The notes: a model not told the origin generated them from the letters alone. A stretch of DNA of 9,754 nt from Clostridia bacterium (GCA_017425745.1 JAFOXT010000238.1:1-9754); one strand, 5' to 3'; positions 1 to 7,262 are shown, counted from the first letter of the stretch. Program-made: numbers and translations.

Positions 1-1161
1 ATGCTTACAGTCTTCTATTTCTATGTTCCCGAAGGCTGGAGTATTCAGCAGATGACTATGTTCCGTTACGGTGTTGCTTGCTGTCAGACAGTTTTCAATG
101 TGTTCAATAACCTTGCTCTTAATCTTGTTCAGGTTATTTCTCCCAATCATAAGGAAAAGAAAACTGTTGCAACAATATGGCAGCTGTCATACTATATCGG
201 TTACGGCGGAGCATATCTTTCAACCTTTGTTTACGGTCTTTTCAGCGACGACAAGAACAAGATGTATATGACTCTCGGTATCGTTGCTGCAGCAGTTACA
301 CTCTTCGGTAATCTTATGTGCGGTCTTTTCTGTAAGGAAAGAATTGAGCTTCCCAAGAAGGAAAAGGTTAAGGTTTCAAGAGCCTTGTTCTCACTGTTCA
401 AATACAGAAACTACCGTGCCTTCCAGTACATCCAGTGGGCTAATGCCTTTGCAATGCTCGGCAAGATGTCAACCTATCTTGCTGCCATTACAGTAGGTTC
501 ATCAAAGAACCTTCTTCTCACTCTTCCCACAGCTGTAGGTACTGTTGTAGGTAACCTTATTACCACAAAGCTTTCCAAAAAGTATGAGCCCACAAAGCTT
601 CTTAAATTCTGCGGTATTTATTCACCCGTTTCAGCAGGCGTGCTTTTCGCTATCTGCTTTGTTGAAGCAAAAATGGGTATCAGATTCTTTGAAGGCTGGA
701 ACAGTATTTTCTTCTATCTGTTCTACTTTGTATTTGGTATCGGCATCGGTATTCAGGAGCTTTCAAAATCTCACTTCGATGTTGAATTCTATGATTATCT
801 TGAATGGCAGACCGGTGAAAGAATGGAAGCAATTCAGGGTATTATTCCCGGTTGGATCAACTCAGCCTGCAACTATCTTAAGGACCTTGCAATTCCCTTT
901 ATGATTGCTTGGGCAGGCTATATGTCATCAGCTGAGGGTGACCTTGTAAAGACAATGCAGGCTCAGCCTACATACCTTGATACTTGTCTTAAGATTCTCG
1001 GTTTCCTCCTCTTCGGTTACACTCTTGCAAACGTTCTCAAGGCTATTATTCTTAAGCTCTTCTATGATGTTGAAGGCGAAAAGAAAGAGCAGATGTACCG
1101 TGAGCTTGAAGTAATCAGAGCAGAACGCCACAAGGAGAATGAATCTCTCAGTCAGGCGTAA
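1..1161 (+). CDS. GPH-family (melibiose-permease-like) sugar:cation symporter, 5' end outside window
   Basis: The protein is an integral membrane transporter of the MFS superfamily, glycoside-pentoside-hexuronide (GPH, MFS_2) branch, which imports sugars or glycosides with Na+ or H+. It has long hydrophobic segments, for example around residues 92-111, 158-186, 200-220, 232-252, 285-308 and 333-355. The charged block D265-Y-x-E-W-x-T-G-x-R-x-E276 matches the conserved GPH loop motif. Family members are usually 450-500 residues, and these 386 residues begin in what looks like the third or fourth membrane helix. The Met at base 1 is therefore probably internal and the gene truncated by the window edge. 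By eye it uses TTC, AAG, GGT and CTT codons more than the next gene, which suggests strong expression in a separate upstream unit. It ends just before a terminator. The family call is firm; the substrate cannot be read. Confidence 0.85.
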   Translation: MLTVFYFYVPEGWSIQQMTMFRYGVACCQTVFNVFNNLALNLVQVISPNHKEKKTVATIWQLSYYIGYGGAYLSTFVYGLFSDDKNKMYMTLGIVAAAVTLFGNLMCGLFCKERIELPKKEKVKVSRALFSLFKYRNYRAFQYIQWANAFAMLGKMSTYLAAITVGSSKNLLLTLPTAVGTVVGNLITTKLSKKYEPTKLLKFCGIYSPVSAGVLFAICFVEAKMGIRFFEGWNSIFFYLFYFVFGIGIGIQELSKSHFDVEFYDYLEWQTGERMEAIQGIIPGWINSACNYLKDLAIPFMIAWAGYMSSAEGDLVKTMQAQPTYLDTCLKILGFLLFGYTLANVLKAIILKLFYDVEGEKKEQMYRELEVIRAERHKENESLSQA

Positions 1162-1209
1162 AAAGTTCTTGATGAATAATTACAAGGAATGGAACTAAAT
1201 TAAAAAGCG

Positions 1210-1239
1210 AAGCCTCCTTGCATTTGCAGGGAGGCTTTT
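1210..1239 (+). terminator. Intrinsic terminator after the GPH symporter
   Basis: AAGCCTCC pairs with GGAGGCTT, and the stem continues inward with one G-T wobble to about 12 bp around a four-base loop, followed by TTTT. It lies 48 bases after the symporter stop and only 22 bases before the ATG of the next gene. It probably ends the upstream transcript, or lets only part of it read through into the downstream genes. Confidence 0.85.
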
Positions 1240-1261
1240 AAAATTGAAAAGGAGAGTAAAA

Positions 1262-2167
1262 ATGCCGAAAAAGTATTCTCATGTAATAGTTATAGGTGTT
1301 GACGGTGCAGGACATTGGTTCAAGGAAGCTGACACACCTTGCTTTGATAAAATATTCGCTGACGGAGCAATAACCTACAACGCGCTTTCTTCAAAGCCTA
1401 CCATCAGTGCAGAGTGCTGGGGATCAATGCTTATAGGTGTGGGACCCGAGGTACACAAGCTGACCAACAGCAGAGTTTCTACTTTGCCATATAATATATT
1501 TTCAAAATTTCCTACCGTTTTCAAGCGAATAAGAAAAGCTTATCCTGATGCTGAGCTTGGTTCGTTTTGCGACTGGAATCCCATTACAAAGGGAATTGTA
1601 GAAAAATTTATGGGCGTTTCTCATATGACCGCAAGAGACAAAGAGCTTACACCTTTAATTTGCAAATATATAAAAGAAAAAAAGCCTGATTTTCTTTTTA
1701 TCCACTTTGACAGCACTGACGGTGCAGGGCATAAAAACGGATACGGTACACCTGAGCATATCAAAGCAATAGTTGAGGTTGATAAGCTTATAGGTGAAGT
1801 TTATTCTGCTGCCGAAGCTCTTGAAGACACACTTTTTATGGTTATTGCAGACCACGGCGGTACTAAAGAAGAAAACGGCAAGGGTAATCACGGCGGTTGG
1901 ACAGACGAAGAAAAATATGTTACCTTTGCGGCTGCAGGTAAGGGCATAATCAACGGTGAAATAAAGGCAATGAATATCCGTGACCTTGCGGCAATTGTGC
2001 TCTATGCTTTCGGCATAGATGCTCCGGATTTCAACGAAAAAGGCTGGACCTCACAGATACCGGAGGGTTTGTTCTCTGACTATAAAGGTGAGTACCGTGA
2101 TATCTCTCACCTCACGGGTGCTGCACCGAGAATTTCAAAGGAACACCATAAATCTGAGCTGATATAA
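1262..2167 (+). CDS. Alkaline phosphatase/NPP superfamily phosphohydrolase (type I phosphodiesterase-like)
   Basis: This is a metal-dependent phosphomonoester or phosphodiester hydrolase of the alkaline phosphatase/nucleotide pyrophosphatase superfamily. It is 301 residues long and has no signal peptide or membrane helix, so it is probably cytoplasmic. The metal-site pattern is visible in order: GVDGAG with D14; PTIS with S49, where NPP enzymes carry the Thr nucleophile; D150-x-x-D153-x-x-G-H157; A-D197-H198-G-G; and N-H210-G-G. ATG at 1262 is chosen because GGAG (1251-1254) sits 7 bases upstream. An in-frame TTG at 1244 would add six residues but lies upstream of this ribosome binding site. 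The gene follows a terminator and precedes a beta-helix gene and an organophosphate-type transporter, so a phosphorylated glycan or glycerol-type ester is a plausible substrate (inference). Some superfamily members are sulfatases or phosphoglycerate mutases, but the overall motif set fits type I phosphodiesterases best. Confidence 0.85.
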   Translation: MPKKYSHVIVIGVDGAGHWFKEADTPCFDKIFADGAITYNALSSKPTISAECWGSMLIGVGPEVHKLTNSRVSTLPYNIFSKFPTVFKRIRKAYPDAELGSFCDWNPITKGIVEKFMGVSHMTARDKELTPLICKYIKEKKPDFLFIHFDSTDGAGHKNGYGTPEHIKAIVEVDKLIGEVYSAAEALEDTLFMVIADHGGTKEENGKGNHGGWTDEEKYVTFAAAGKGIINGEIKAMNIRDLAAIVLYAFGIDAPDFNEKGWTSQIPEGLFSDYKGEYRDISHLTGAAPRISKEHHKSELI

Positions 2168-2204
2168 ATACGGACAGACGTTTTATTGGTGATTAGGCTA
2201 AAAT

Positions 2205-2279
2205 AAAGAAAGCAGACTTGCCGTAGGTACAATGCAGGATATTAAAAAGCGTGGTACCATAGCTATGCAGAGGAGATAA
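2205..2279 (+). pseudogene. Possible 3' remnant of a lost gene, or a chance open stretch (about 24 codons)
   Basis: In the 138-base gap before the beta-helix gene, one frame is open from 2202 to a TAA at 2277-2279. It reads ...ESRLAVGTMQDIKKRGT... and ends in IAMQRR. An internal ATG at 2232 has only a weak AGG four bases upstream, so translation as a small peptide is unlikely. The mixed, protein-like composition could mark the C-terminal tail of a deleted gene, but the stretch is short enough to arise by chance and I do not recognise a family. GAGGAG overlaps its end and is followed by no start codon. Confidence 0.2.
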
Positions 2280-2305
2280 CATTTATTAAAAAAGAGGAAA
2301 AGAAA

Positions 2306-3247
2306 ATGAATTTTATAAAAGTTACTGACAATAAAAATGTTTTTGCTGACGGTGTTCATGATGACACAAAGGCCTTGCAGGAATGTATTGATGCAGTTAA
2401 AGATGGCGGTACAGTATATTTTCCTGATGGCACCTATCTTGTTTCAGCGGCGCTTATTTTCTATTCAAACCAGATTTTCAAGCTTTCTGATAAGGCTGTG
2501 ATTCTGAGAAGCAAGGAAAGTGAACCCATAACAAGATATCTGCTTGCGGCTTATTCTGAGCCTGAATGGGGCGGCTACGAGGGTACACATGATGTTGTGA
2601 TTTCAGGCGGTATCTTTGACGGTAACAGCGAAACAACCGAAAAATCAACTCTTGTGAATACGGTGCATTGCCGCAATATCAGAATTGAGTCCTGCCGTTT
2701 CCGTCACTGCTCTATGTGGCATATGATTGAGATTAATTCAACAGAAAATGCTACTGTAGAAAACTGTATTTTTGATGGGCCTACATATACTCTTGTGCCC
2801 GAAAATCTTCTTAATGAAGAAATTCAGCTTGACCTTGCACGCGACGGCTCATACGGGCCCGTTTATAACTGTGACGGCACTCTTATTGATTTCTGCAAGG
2901 ATGATACTGTATGCCGTAATATCACAATAAAAAATAATATTTTCAAGTGTGCAGGCTTTCCTGCTATAGGTCACCACGGTGACTGCGGTCATAATAATAT
3001 ACTTATAGAAAACAACATCTTTGACGGCCCGTCAGGCTTAAACGGTACAAGCAGGGGATATATAATATTCAGACCAACTGTTTATGACGTGGAAATAAGA
3101 AATAACTTTTTTGCGTCACCTGAGAAGGCTGAAACGCCGAATTACGGAATTGTTTTTGAAAACCCCGACAGACAGAAGCTGTCTGCACACAGCAACATTT
3201 TCAGCGGTAAAATTGATAAAGAAGTAATTGTGGGTGCGGGAGAGTAA
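2306..3247 (+). CDS. Right-handed beta-helix protein, pectate-lyase-3/GH28-like, cytoplasmic
   Basis: The 313-residue protein opens with the pectate lyase superfamily (Pectate_lyase_3) signature: ADGVHDDT at residues 14-21, then GGTVYFPDGTYLV at 34-46. The rest is a ladder of short turns of the type 'ITIKNNIF', 'ILIENNIF' and 'VEIRNNFF', typical of a single-stranded right-handed parallel beta-helix. Such folds occur in polysaccharide lyases, GH28 hydrolases, epimerases and phage tail-spikes. A GHHGDCGH segment near residue 225 may line the active groove, but the classic GH28 NTD/DD/RIK set is not convincing, so the chemistry is open. There is no signal peptide, so a role on imported oligosaccharides is likelier than extracellular depolymerisation. 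The start ATG has GAGG 8 bases upstream. Its stop lies one base before the start of the transporter gene, indicating co-translation. Confidence 0.8.
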   Translation: MNFIKVTDNKNVFADGVHDDTKALQECIDAVKDGGTVYFPDGTYLVSAALIFYSNQIFKLSDKAVILRSKESEPITRYLLAAYSEPEWGGYEGTHDVVISGGIFDGNSETTEKSTLVNTVHCRNIRIESCRFRHCSMWHMIEINSTENATVENCIFDGPTYTLVPENLLNEEIQLDLARDGSYGPVYNCDGTLIDFCKDDTVCRNITIKNNIFKCAGFPAIGHHGDCGHNNILIENNIFDGPSGLNGTSRGYIIFRPTVYDVEIRNNFFASPEKAETPNYGIVFENPDRQKLSAHSNIFSGKIDKEVIVGAGE

Positions 3248-3248
3248 T

Positions 3249-4481
3249 ATGGTAAATTCCTTAAGTAACAAAAAATCCAATTTCCTTATTTTTCTCTGTT
3301 GGGCAGCCTATACCGCCGCTTATGTGGCAAGGCTTAACTACAACGCTTCAATGGTAGAAATTCTGTCGCAGATGGGTACTACAAAAGAGGCGGCAGGTAC
3401 TGTAAGCTCATTTTTCTTCTTTGCTTACGGTGCGGGTCAGCTGGTTAACGGTCTGCTTTCAAAAAAATATAATACAAGGTATTCCGTTGCCGTTGCACTT
3501 GCAGCTTCTTCTGTTATTAACCTTGGAATGACCTGCTGTAACGGAATAGCTTCTATGAAATATTTATGGCTTTTGAACGGTGTGTTTCAGTCAATTCTCT
3601 GGTCATCACTTATTAAAACGCTGTCAGATAATCTCGCTGACAACAAGCTTTCAAAAGCAGTTATGGTTATGAGTACAACTGTTGCCTCGGGTACTTTTGT
3701 TGCTTACGGGCTTGCTGCACTTTTCTCTTATCTTGGTCTTGACTGGACAACTATTTTCTATGTGGCGTCAGTGCTGGTCGGTGTTGTGGCAGTGCTTTGG
3801 TTTGTTGGTATGAGTACAATAAAAAAAGAACAAACACAAAGAGAAAATGCAGAGCTTAAAATAAAAAGCAAGCTGACTCTTAAGCCTGTTTTTGTTATAA
3901 GTATTGTGGTTATACTCATATCTGCAATTTCAAACGGCTTTATAAAAGACGGTATAACCACCTGGGTGCCTTCGATACTCAAAGAGGAATTCGGTGTACC
4001 CTCGTCACTTTCTATTATTGTAACGCTGCTTCTTCCTGTGCTGTCCATTTTCGGCACAACTCTTGTTAATGCACTGCACAAAAAGCAGAAGGACGAAAAC
4101 GCTCTCAACGGTATTTTTTACTTTGCTACAATTATCTTAACTGTGCTTATAATTGTGACTCTCAGGCTTAAAGCTGTACCGCTTACACTGCTGCTTTTTG
4201 GAGGAATTGCCTGTCTTATGGCGGCTGTAAACAATGTTATAACAAGCATAGTACCGCTTTATTCAAGAGATAAAATTGATTCAGGCTTCTCTGCAGGCTT
4301 GCTCAACACCTTCTGCTATATAGGAAGCACCCTTGCAACATCACTGCTTGGAAAAATTGCTGATACAAAGGGCTGGAATGATGTTTTTATCTGTATTTTA
4401 ATTTTCACAGTTATCTCATTTGTGGTTTGTGTTATCTCAGCAGTGCTTAATAAAAAAATAAAACTCAAGCAAAAGATATAA
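3249..4481 (+). CDS. MFS transporter, organophosphate:phosphate antiporter (GlpT/UhpT)-like
   Basis: This 410-residue protein has hydrophobic segments throughout, the size and pattern expected for a 12-helix MFS carrier in the cytoplasmic membrane. Helix 1 carries YVAR28LNY, resembling the OPA-family segment whose arginine (R45 in E. coli GlpT) binds substrate phosphate. The helix-7 segment IK233DGITTWVPSIL resembles GlpT LRYGILDWSPTYL, with Lys in place of the second phosphate-binding Arg. It may therefore carry a phosphorylated or otherwise anionic organic compound, but the substitution leaves the substrate open. ATG at 3249 is chosen because GGGAG (3238-3242) lies 6 bases upstream and the upstream gene stops one base before; an in-frame TTG at 3228 has no such support. 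It is the last gene of its operon, followed by a hairpin terminator. Confidence 0.8.
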   Translation: MVNSLSNKKSNFLIFLCWAAYTAAYVARLNYNASMVEILSQMGTTKEAAGTVSSFFFFAYGAGQLVNGLLSKKYNTRYSVAVALAASSVINLGMTCCNGIASMKYLWLLNGVFQSILWSSLIKTLSDNLADNKLSKAVMVMSTTVASGTFVAYGLAALFSYLGLDWTTIFYVASVLVGVVAVLWFVGMSTIKKEQTQRENAELKIKSKLTLKPVFVISIVVILISAISNGFIKDGITTWVPSILKEEFGVPSSLSIIVTLLLPVLSIFGTTLVNALHKKQKDENALNGIFYFATIILTVLIIVTLRLKAVPLTLLLFGGIACLMAAVNNVITSIVPLYSRDKIDSGFSAGLLNTFCYIGSTLATSLLGKIADTKGWNDVFICILIFTVISFVVCVISAVLNKKIKLKQKI

Positions 4482-4501
4482 TCAAACAGATGGTAAATGC
4501 A

Positions 4502-4530
4502 AAAGCCACGCATATCGCGTGGCTTTAATA
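4502..4530. terminator. Hairpin terminator after the MFS gene, usable in both directions
   Basis: AAAGCCACGC (4502-4511) pairs perfectly with GCGTGGCTTT (4517-4526) around a five-base loop. On the + strand the T-tract is short (TTTAATA); on the - strand the hairpin is followed by TTTT. It lies 20 bases after the stop of the + strand transporter and can also serve as a second stop for the convergent glycosidase transcript. Its core is repeated at 4689-4714. Confidence 0.7.
4504..4529 (+). repeat. Palindromic repeat, copy 1 of 2
   Basis: This 26-base unit comprises AGCCACGC, a short loop, GCGTGGCT and TTTAAT. It recurs at 4689-4714 in the same orientation with a single base difference (A here, G there, at unit position 9). 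It forms the core of the terminator after the transporter gene. Confidence 0.85.
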
Positions 4531-4567
4531 GGTACTCCGAGAGGGTAAAAAAGGTCAAAACAATGTC

Positions 4568-4607
4568 AAAATCGTACAAAGTTCGATGCTTTGTACGATT
4601 TTCTTTC
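4568..4607. terminator. Bidirectional terminator: perfect 14-bp inverted repeat
   Basis: AAAATCGTACAAAG (4568-4581) and CTTTGTACGATTTT (4589-4602) pair perfectly around a seven-base loop. A-runs on one side and T-runs on the other give a U-tract on either strand: TTTTCTTTCT on the + strand, and TTTTGACATTGTTTTG on the - strand. It is best placed to stop the - strand glycosidase transcript and any read-through from the left operon. Confidence 0.75.
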
Positions 4608-4688
4608 TGTTGATTTTAAATTAATTATACTACGAGTTCTCTCTTTATGAAAGAGATTGTTGCTCTTGTGCGTTTATCGACAGTCGGG

Positions 4689-4714
4689 AGCCACGCGTAT
4701 CGCGTGGCTTTAAT
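4689..4714 (+). repeat. Palindromic repeat, copy 2 of 2
   Basis: AGCCACGCG (4689-4697) pairs with CGCGTGGCT (4701-4709) around TAT, and TTTAAT follows on the + strand. It differs from copy 1 at 4504-4529 by one base. It ends 3 bases from the stop codon of the convergent glycosidase gene. On the - strand it is followed by CCCGAC rather than a U-tract, so it is a weak terminator for that gene. On the + strand it would end any transcript arising in the gap. Confidence 0.85.
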
Positions 4715-4717
4715 TTG

Positions 4718-7180
4718 TTATTCAACTGTTATTTCCCAGTTGTCAAGATTTCCTTTGATAACTTCAAGATTCAATCTGCCGTCAGTAAAGCTTATTGTTG
4801 CCAGAATGTCAGGCAAGCAAAGAGGCAGCTTTATATTTTTCTCCACAGGCTTAAGTGTGATTTTTTTGCTTTCATAATCAACTGAAAGTCCTGAAGCGGC
4901 AATAAGTGTGGACCAGGCTGACATGGGTCGGGTATAGTGATGGCCACATTCCCAATGATCCCAGAAGGCGCCAAGTCTCATCTGATTTTTATGAATTGTG
5001 CTGATTTCCTTATCTGCAATTTCGCGAAGTCCCACCGAAAGAGCAAGGGCTGAAAACGCATAGCCAATTCCTGTCCAGGCGGCTTCAGCCTGACAGTTTT
5101 TATATGTGTGTATGGTGGTCTTTCTGTTGCCGTAGTAAGCTGCATTTATAAGGCCTGATTCATTATCAAAGTTGTTTTGAAAAATTATTTTCAGAACATC
5201 TCGTATTCTGTCATCGCTGAGATTGCCGCTGATACCCATCATTCTGAGGAACCACTCACCGTCAAGCTGATCGGTCATAAGTGATTCATCTGTTTCGGTA
5301 TCGTTTCTCCAAAGATTATAATATTCGCCGTTCCATAGCTTTTCTTCAAGAGCTTTTCTGCCTTTTTCAAGAATGACAGACCATTTGTCATAATAAGCCT
5401 TTTCGCCCGTCTTTTCTGCAATAATCAAAGCGGCTCTGAGGGCTGCCAACCAGAGAATTGAAATATAAGCGGAGGTTCCGGAAAAATTCCAGGCATCATA
5501 TGTGTTGCGCTTTGTGTCATAATCAGGCAGTCCGTCACCGTTTTTGTCAAGCAGCTCAATGGAGTCCATAGCCTTTTTAACATTGTCAAGCAGAGCATAA
5601 AGATAAGCCTTGTCACCGGTGAAAATATAATCGCGAAGCACCATCAGAACAAACTGCATATTCATATCAACACGGTCAAAGCCCTTGTCAACGTGCTCAA
5701 AATCGGGCTTTATAAGATGATGAACTCTGCCGTCTTTTCTTTGGAATTCAGCTCCCAGCTTCATTTGCTTTTTCTGTAAATCAGGGAACAGATTAATTAA
5801 GCCGAATGAGGCGTGATAAGTTATATCGGTAGTGTGGAATCCGCAAAAGCCGAGGCCTTCCCATAAGCCGAATTTTCCGTTTTTCAGATAGCAAGAGCTT
5901 TTGATCAGCTGTGACAGATTAGATGACCAGGCATCGGGATAAAACGACGGCAGACTTGTATTATAAAGCAAGTCGGAAAAATCTTTCGCGGCTTTGTATA
6001 CGGTGTCGGAATTGTTAGCGAGAAATCTGTTGGCATCAAGGGCACTTTTATATAGATTCTCATAGTAGTGCCCCAGTCGTTTTCCGCTTTTGGTCAGGTG
6101 ATTAGGGAAAAACCAGGAAAGGACAAAAAGTATATTTTTCTTTTCGCCGGGTTCCAGAATAAGCTTGCTGCAAAGTGCAGTTGAGCCGAAATCCTTGCCC
6201 ATACGGAACATCTGTCTTCGGCAACAGTTCAGAAACTCAATTTTTTCTTTTTTATCAGAGGGAAAAGCAGGATTAAGATGCCTTATTCTTTTAAGTAATG
6301 AGGACGCAAAGGGATATCTGCAATACTCATTACACAAGAAGCTAAGCTTTTCATCTGTAAATGCATAAAGGTTTAATGGGATGTTTAAGGGCTTTTCTCC
6401 GACAGTGCTGTTTGGTAAAACGCCTGATTCTCTGAAATCAAAGAGAAAGGATTCCTGAGTAACGCCGAATTTTGAATTGCCTACATACTCTTTCAGAAAA
6501 CGGAAATTATCTGCAGTGATGTATGATTTTTTTCCGTCACCGTTTATTGAAAGACAAAGTTCTCCGCAGGAGGCTGAGCTTGTTGCTTTTTCAGGCTCAA
6601 TATGAACCCCCACACCGTTATCGGTATGAATAAGTTTGTTTCTGCGACCTTCATTTTTGCACATAAAGTTTGGCTCAAGAGCACCGAGAAGGCTGATTTC
6701 AAGCTTGCGGTCAGTAGGATTTTCTACAGTAAAATCAAGATAGAAGCCCGGTGTTGCAGAAATATCTGAATTGTGGGGCACAAAGGGTGAAGCTGCCTGC
6801 AAGGATACGTTGCAGGGCAAATCGCTGTCAATATAATTAAGGTTGCATACGGGGAATTTGCCGTCAAAATCAATTCTCTCAACAGGCTTGTTCCATGCAA
6901 ACATACGGTATGTAAAATCTTCAGCATCGGTTTTCATACCGAGCTTACGGATAACGGGCTCAGAGTTTTCTTCTTTTGCGCGAATCCAGAAGGAAAGTGC
7001 TCCCGCACTGCCTTCACCGTCGTCAACCTTTTTTTCAAGGCTTATTCTTGTAAGTCGCGGTTGGTTGGCAATAAGCCAGTAATGAAATTCACCGTCAGGC
7101 AAAAGCTCAACGCTTCCGCTTCCTATTCCTCCCAGTGGCACACCGCTTGTATGAGCTTTGGTTGCAGTTATCTTTGCCAT
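4718..7180 (-). CDS. GH116-like beta-glycosidase (GBA2/bile-acid beta-glucosidase family), cytoplasmic
   Basis: This is a large (820 residue) retaining beta-glycosidase of the GBA2 type, expected to release glucose, xylose or a related sugar from a beta-glycoside. Residues 12-40 carry the GH116 N-terminal signature (SGVPLGGIGSGSVELLPDG, then W35 and N39). The catalytic alpha-barrel follows from about 400: W-E441-G and the HTTDITYHASFGL block, in the region of the GBA2 nucleophile; DMNMQFVLMVLRDYIFTGD (505-523); TYD562AW, matching the acid/base Asp; LWNGEYYN; DQLDGEWF (637-644); QAE699AAW; and YTRP (749-752). There is no signal peptide, so it acts on imported substrate. The start ATG at 7180 has AGGA 7 bases upstream. 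It is a single-gene unit with its own perfect-consensus promoter and convergent terminators. Motif deviations (VHHLIK where GBA2 has IPHDIG, and Gly444 replacing a second Glu) suggest a divergent subfamily. Confidence 0.85.
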   Translation of the reverse strand: MAKITATKAHTSGVPLGGIGSGSVELLPDGEFHYWLIANQPRLTRISLEKKVDDGEGSAGALSFWIRAKEENSEPVIRKLGMKTDAEDFTYRMFAWNKPVERIDFDGKFPVCNLNYIDSDLPCNVSLQAASPFVPHNSDISATPGFYLDFTVENPTDRKLEISLLGALEPNFMCKNEGRRNKLIHTDNGVGVHIEPEKATSSASCGELCLSINGDGKKSYITADNFRFLKEYVGNSKFGVTQESFLFDFRESGVLPNSTVGEKPLNIPLNLYAFTDEKLSFLCNEYCRYPFASSLLKRIRHLNPAFPSDKKEKIEFLNCCRRQMFRMGKDFGSTALCSKLILEPGEKKNILFVLSWFFPNHLTKSGKRLGHYYENLYKSALDANRFLANNSDTVYKAAKDFSDLLYNTSLPSFYPDAWSSNLSQLIKSSCYLKNGKFGLWEGLGFCGFHTTDITYHASFGLINLFPDLQKKQMKLGAEFQRKDGRVHHLIKPDFEHVDKGFDRVDMNMQFVLMVLRDYIFTGDKAYLYALLDNVKKAMDSIELLDKNGDGLPDYDTKRNTYDAWNFSGTSAYISILWLAALRAALIIAEKTGEKAYYDKWSVILEKGRKALEEKLWNGEYYNLWRNDTETDESLMTDQLDGEWFLRMMGISGNLSDDRIRDVLKIIFQNNFDNESGLINAAYYGNRKTTIHTYKNCQAEAAWTGIGYAFSALALSVGLREIADKEISTIHKNQMRLGAFWDHWECGHHYTRPMSAWSTLIAASGLSVDYESKKITLKPVEKNIKLPLCLPDILATISFTDGRLNLEVIKGNLDNWEITVE

Positions 7181-7233
7181 AAAAATGTCCTGACTTTCCT
7201 TTTATTAATTGATGTGTTGGAATATTTGAGAAA

Positions 7234-7262
7234 ATTATATCGTGAATACTAAACCTTGTCAA
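7234..7262 (-). promoter_or_regulatory. Perfect-consensus sigma-A promoter of the GH116-like gene
   Basis: Reading the - strand, TTGACA (7262-7257) and TATAAT (7239-7234) are separated by exactly 17 bases. Transcription would start near 7227, giving a leader of about 46 bases before the ATG at 7180. Both hexamers match consensus fully, so the gene should be strongly transcribed unless repressed. Confidence 0.85.

Noticed and set aside
1244..1261. Upstream TTG start for the phosphohydrolase
   Set aside because: It lies upstream of the GGAG site and directly after the terminator; the ATG at 1262 has ideal spacing and begins right at the conserved beta-strand region.
2246..2262. GTGGTACC resembling the T-box antiterminator core (TGGNACC)
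   Set aside because: The flanking conserved T-box bases (AGGG...GCG) are absent, there is no terminator after it, the 138-base gap is too short for a full specifier stem, and the downstream gene is not amino-acid related.
2306..3247. Beta-helix gene as a phage tail-spike
   Set aside because: The fold can occur in tail-spikes, but no phage gene lies nearby and the gene is tightly coupled to a transporter in a metabolic operon.
3228..3248. Upstream TTG start for the OPA-like transporter
   Set aside because: It would overlap the end of the beta-helix gene without a ribosome binding site; ATG 3249 has GGGAG 6 bases before it.
4626..4631. TATACT as the -10 of a promoter in the convergent gap
   Set aside because: No acceptable -35 at 16-18 bases upstream; TTGATT is only 10 bases away.
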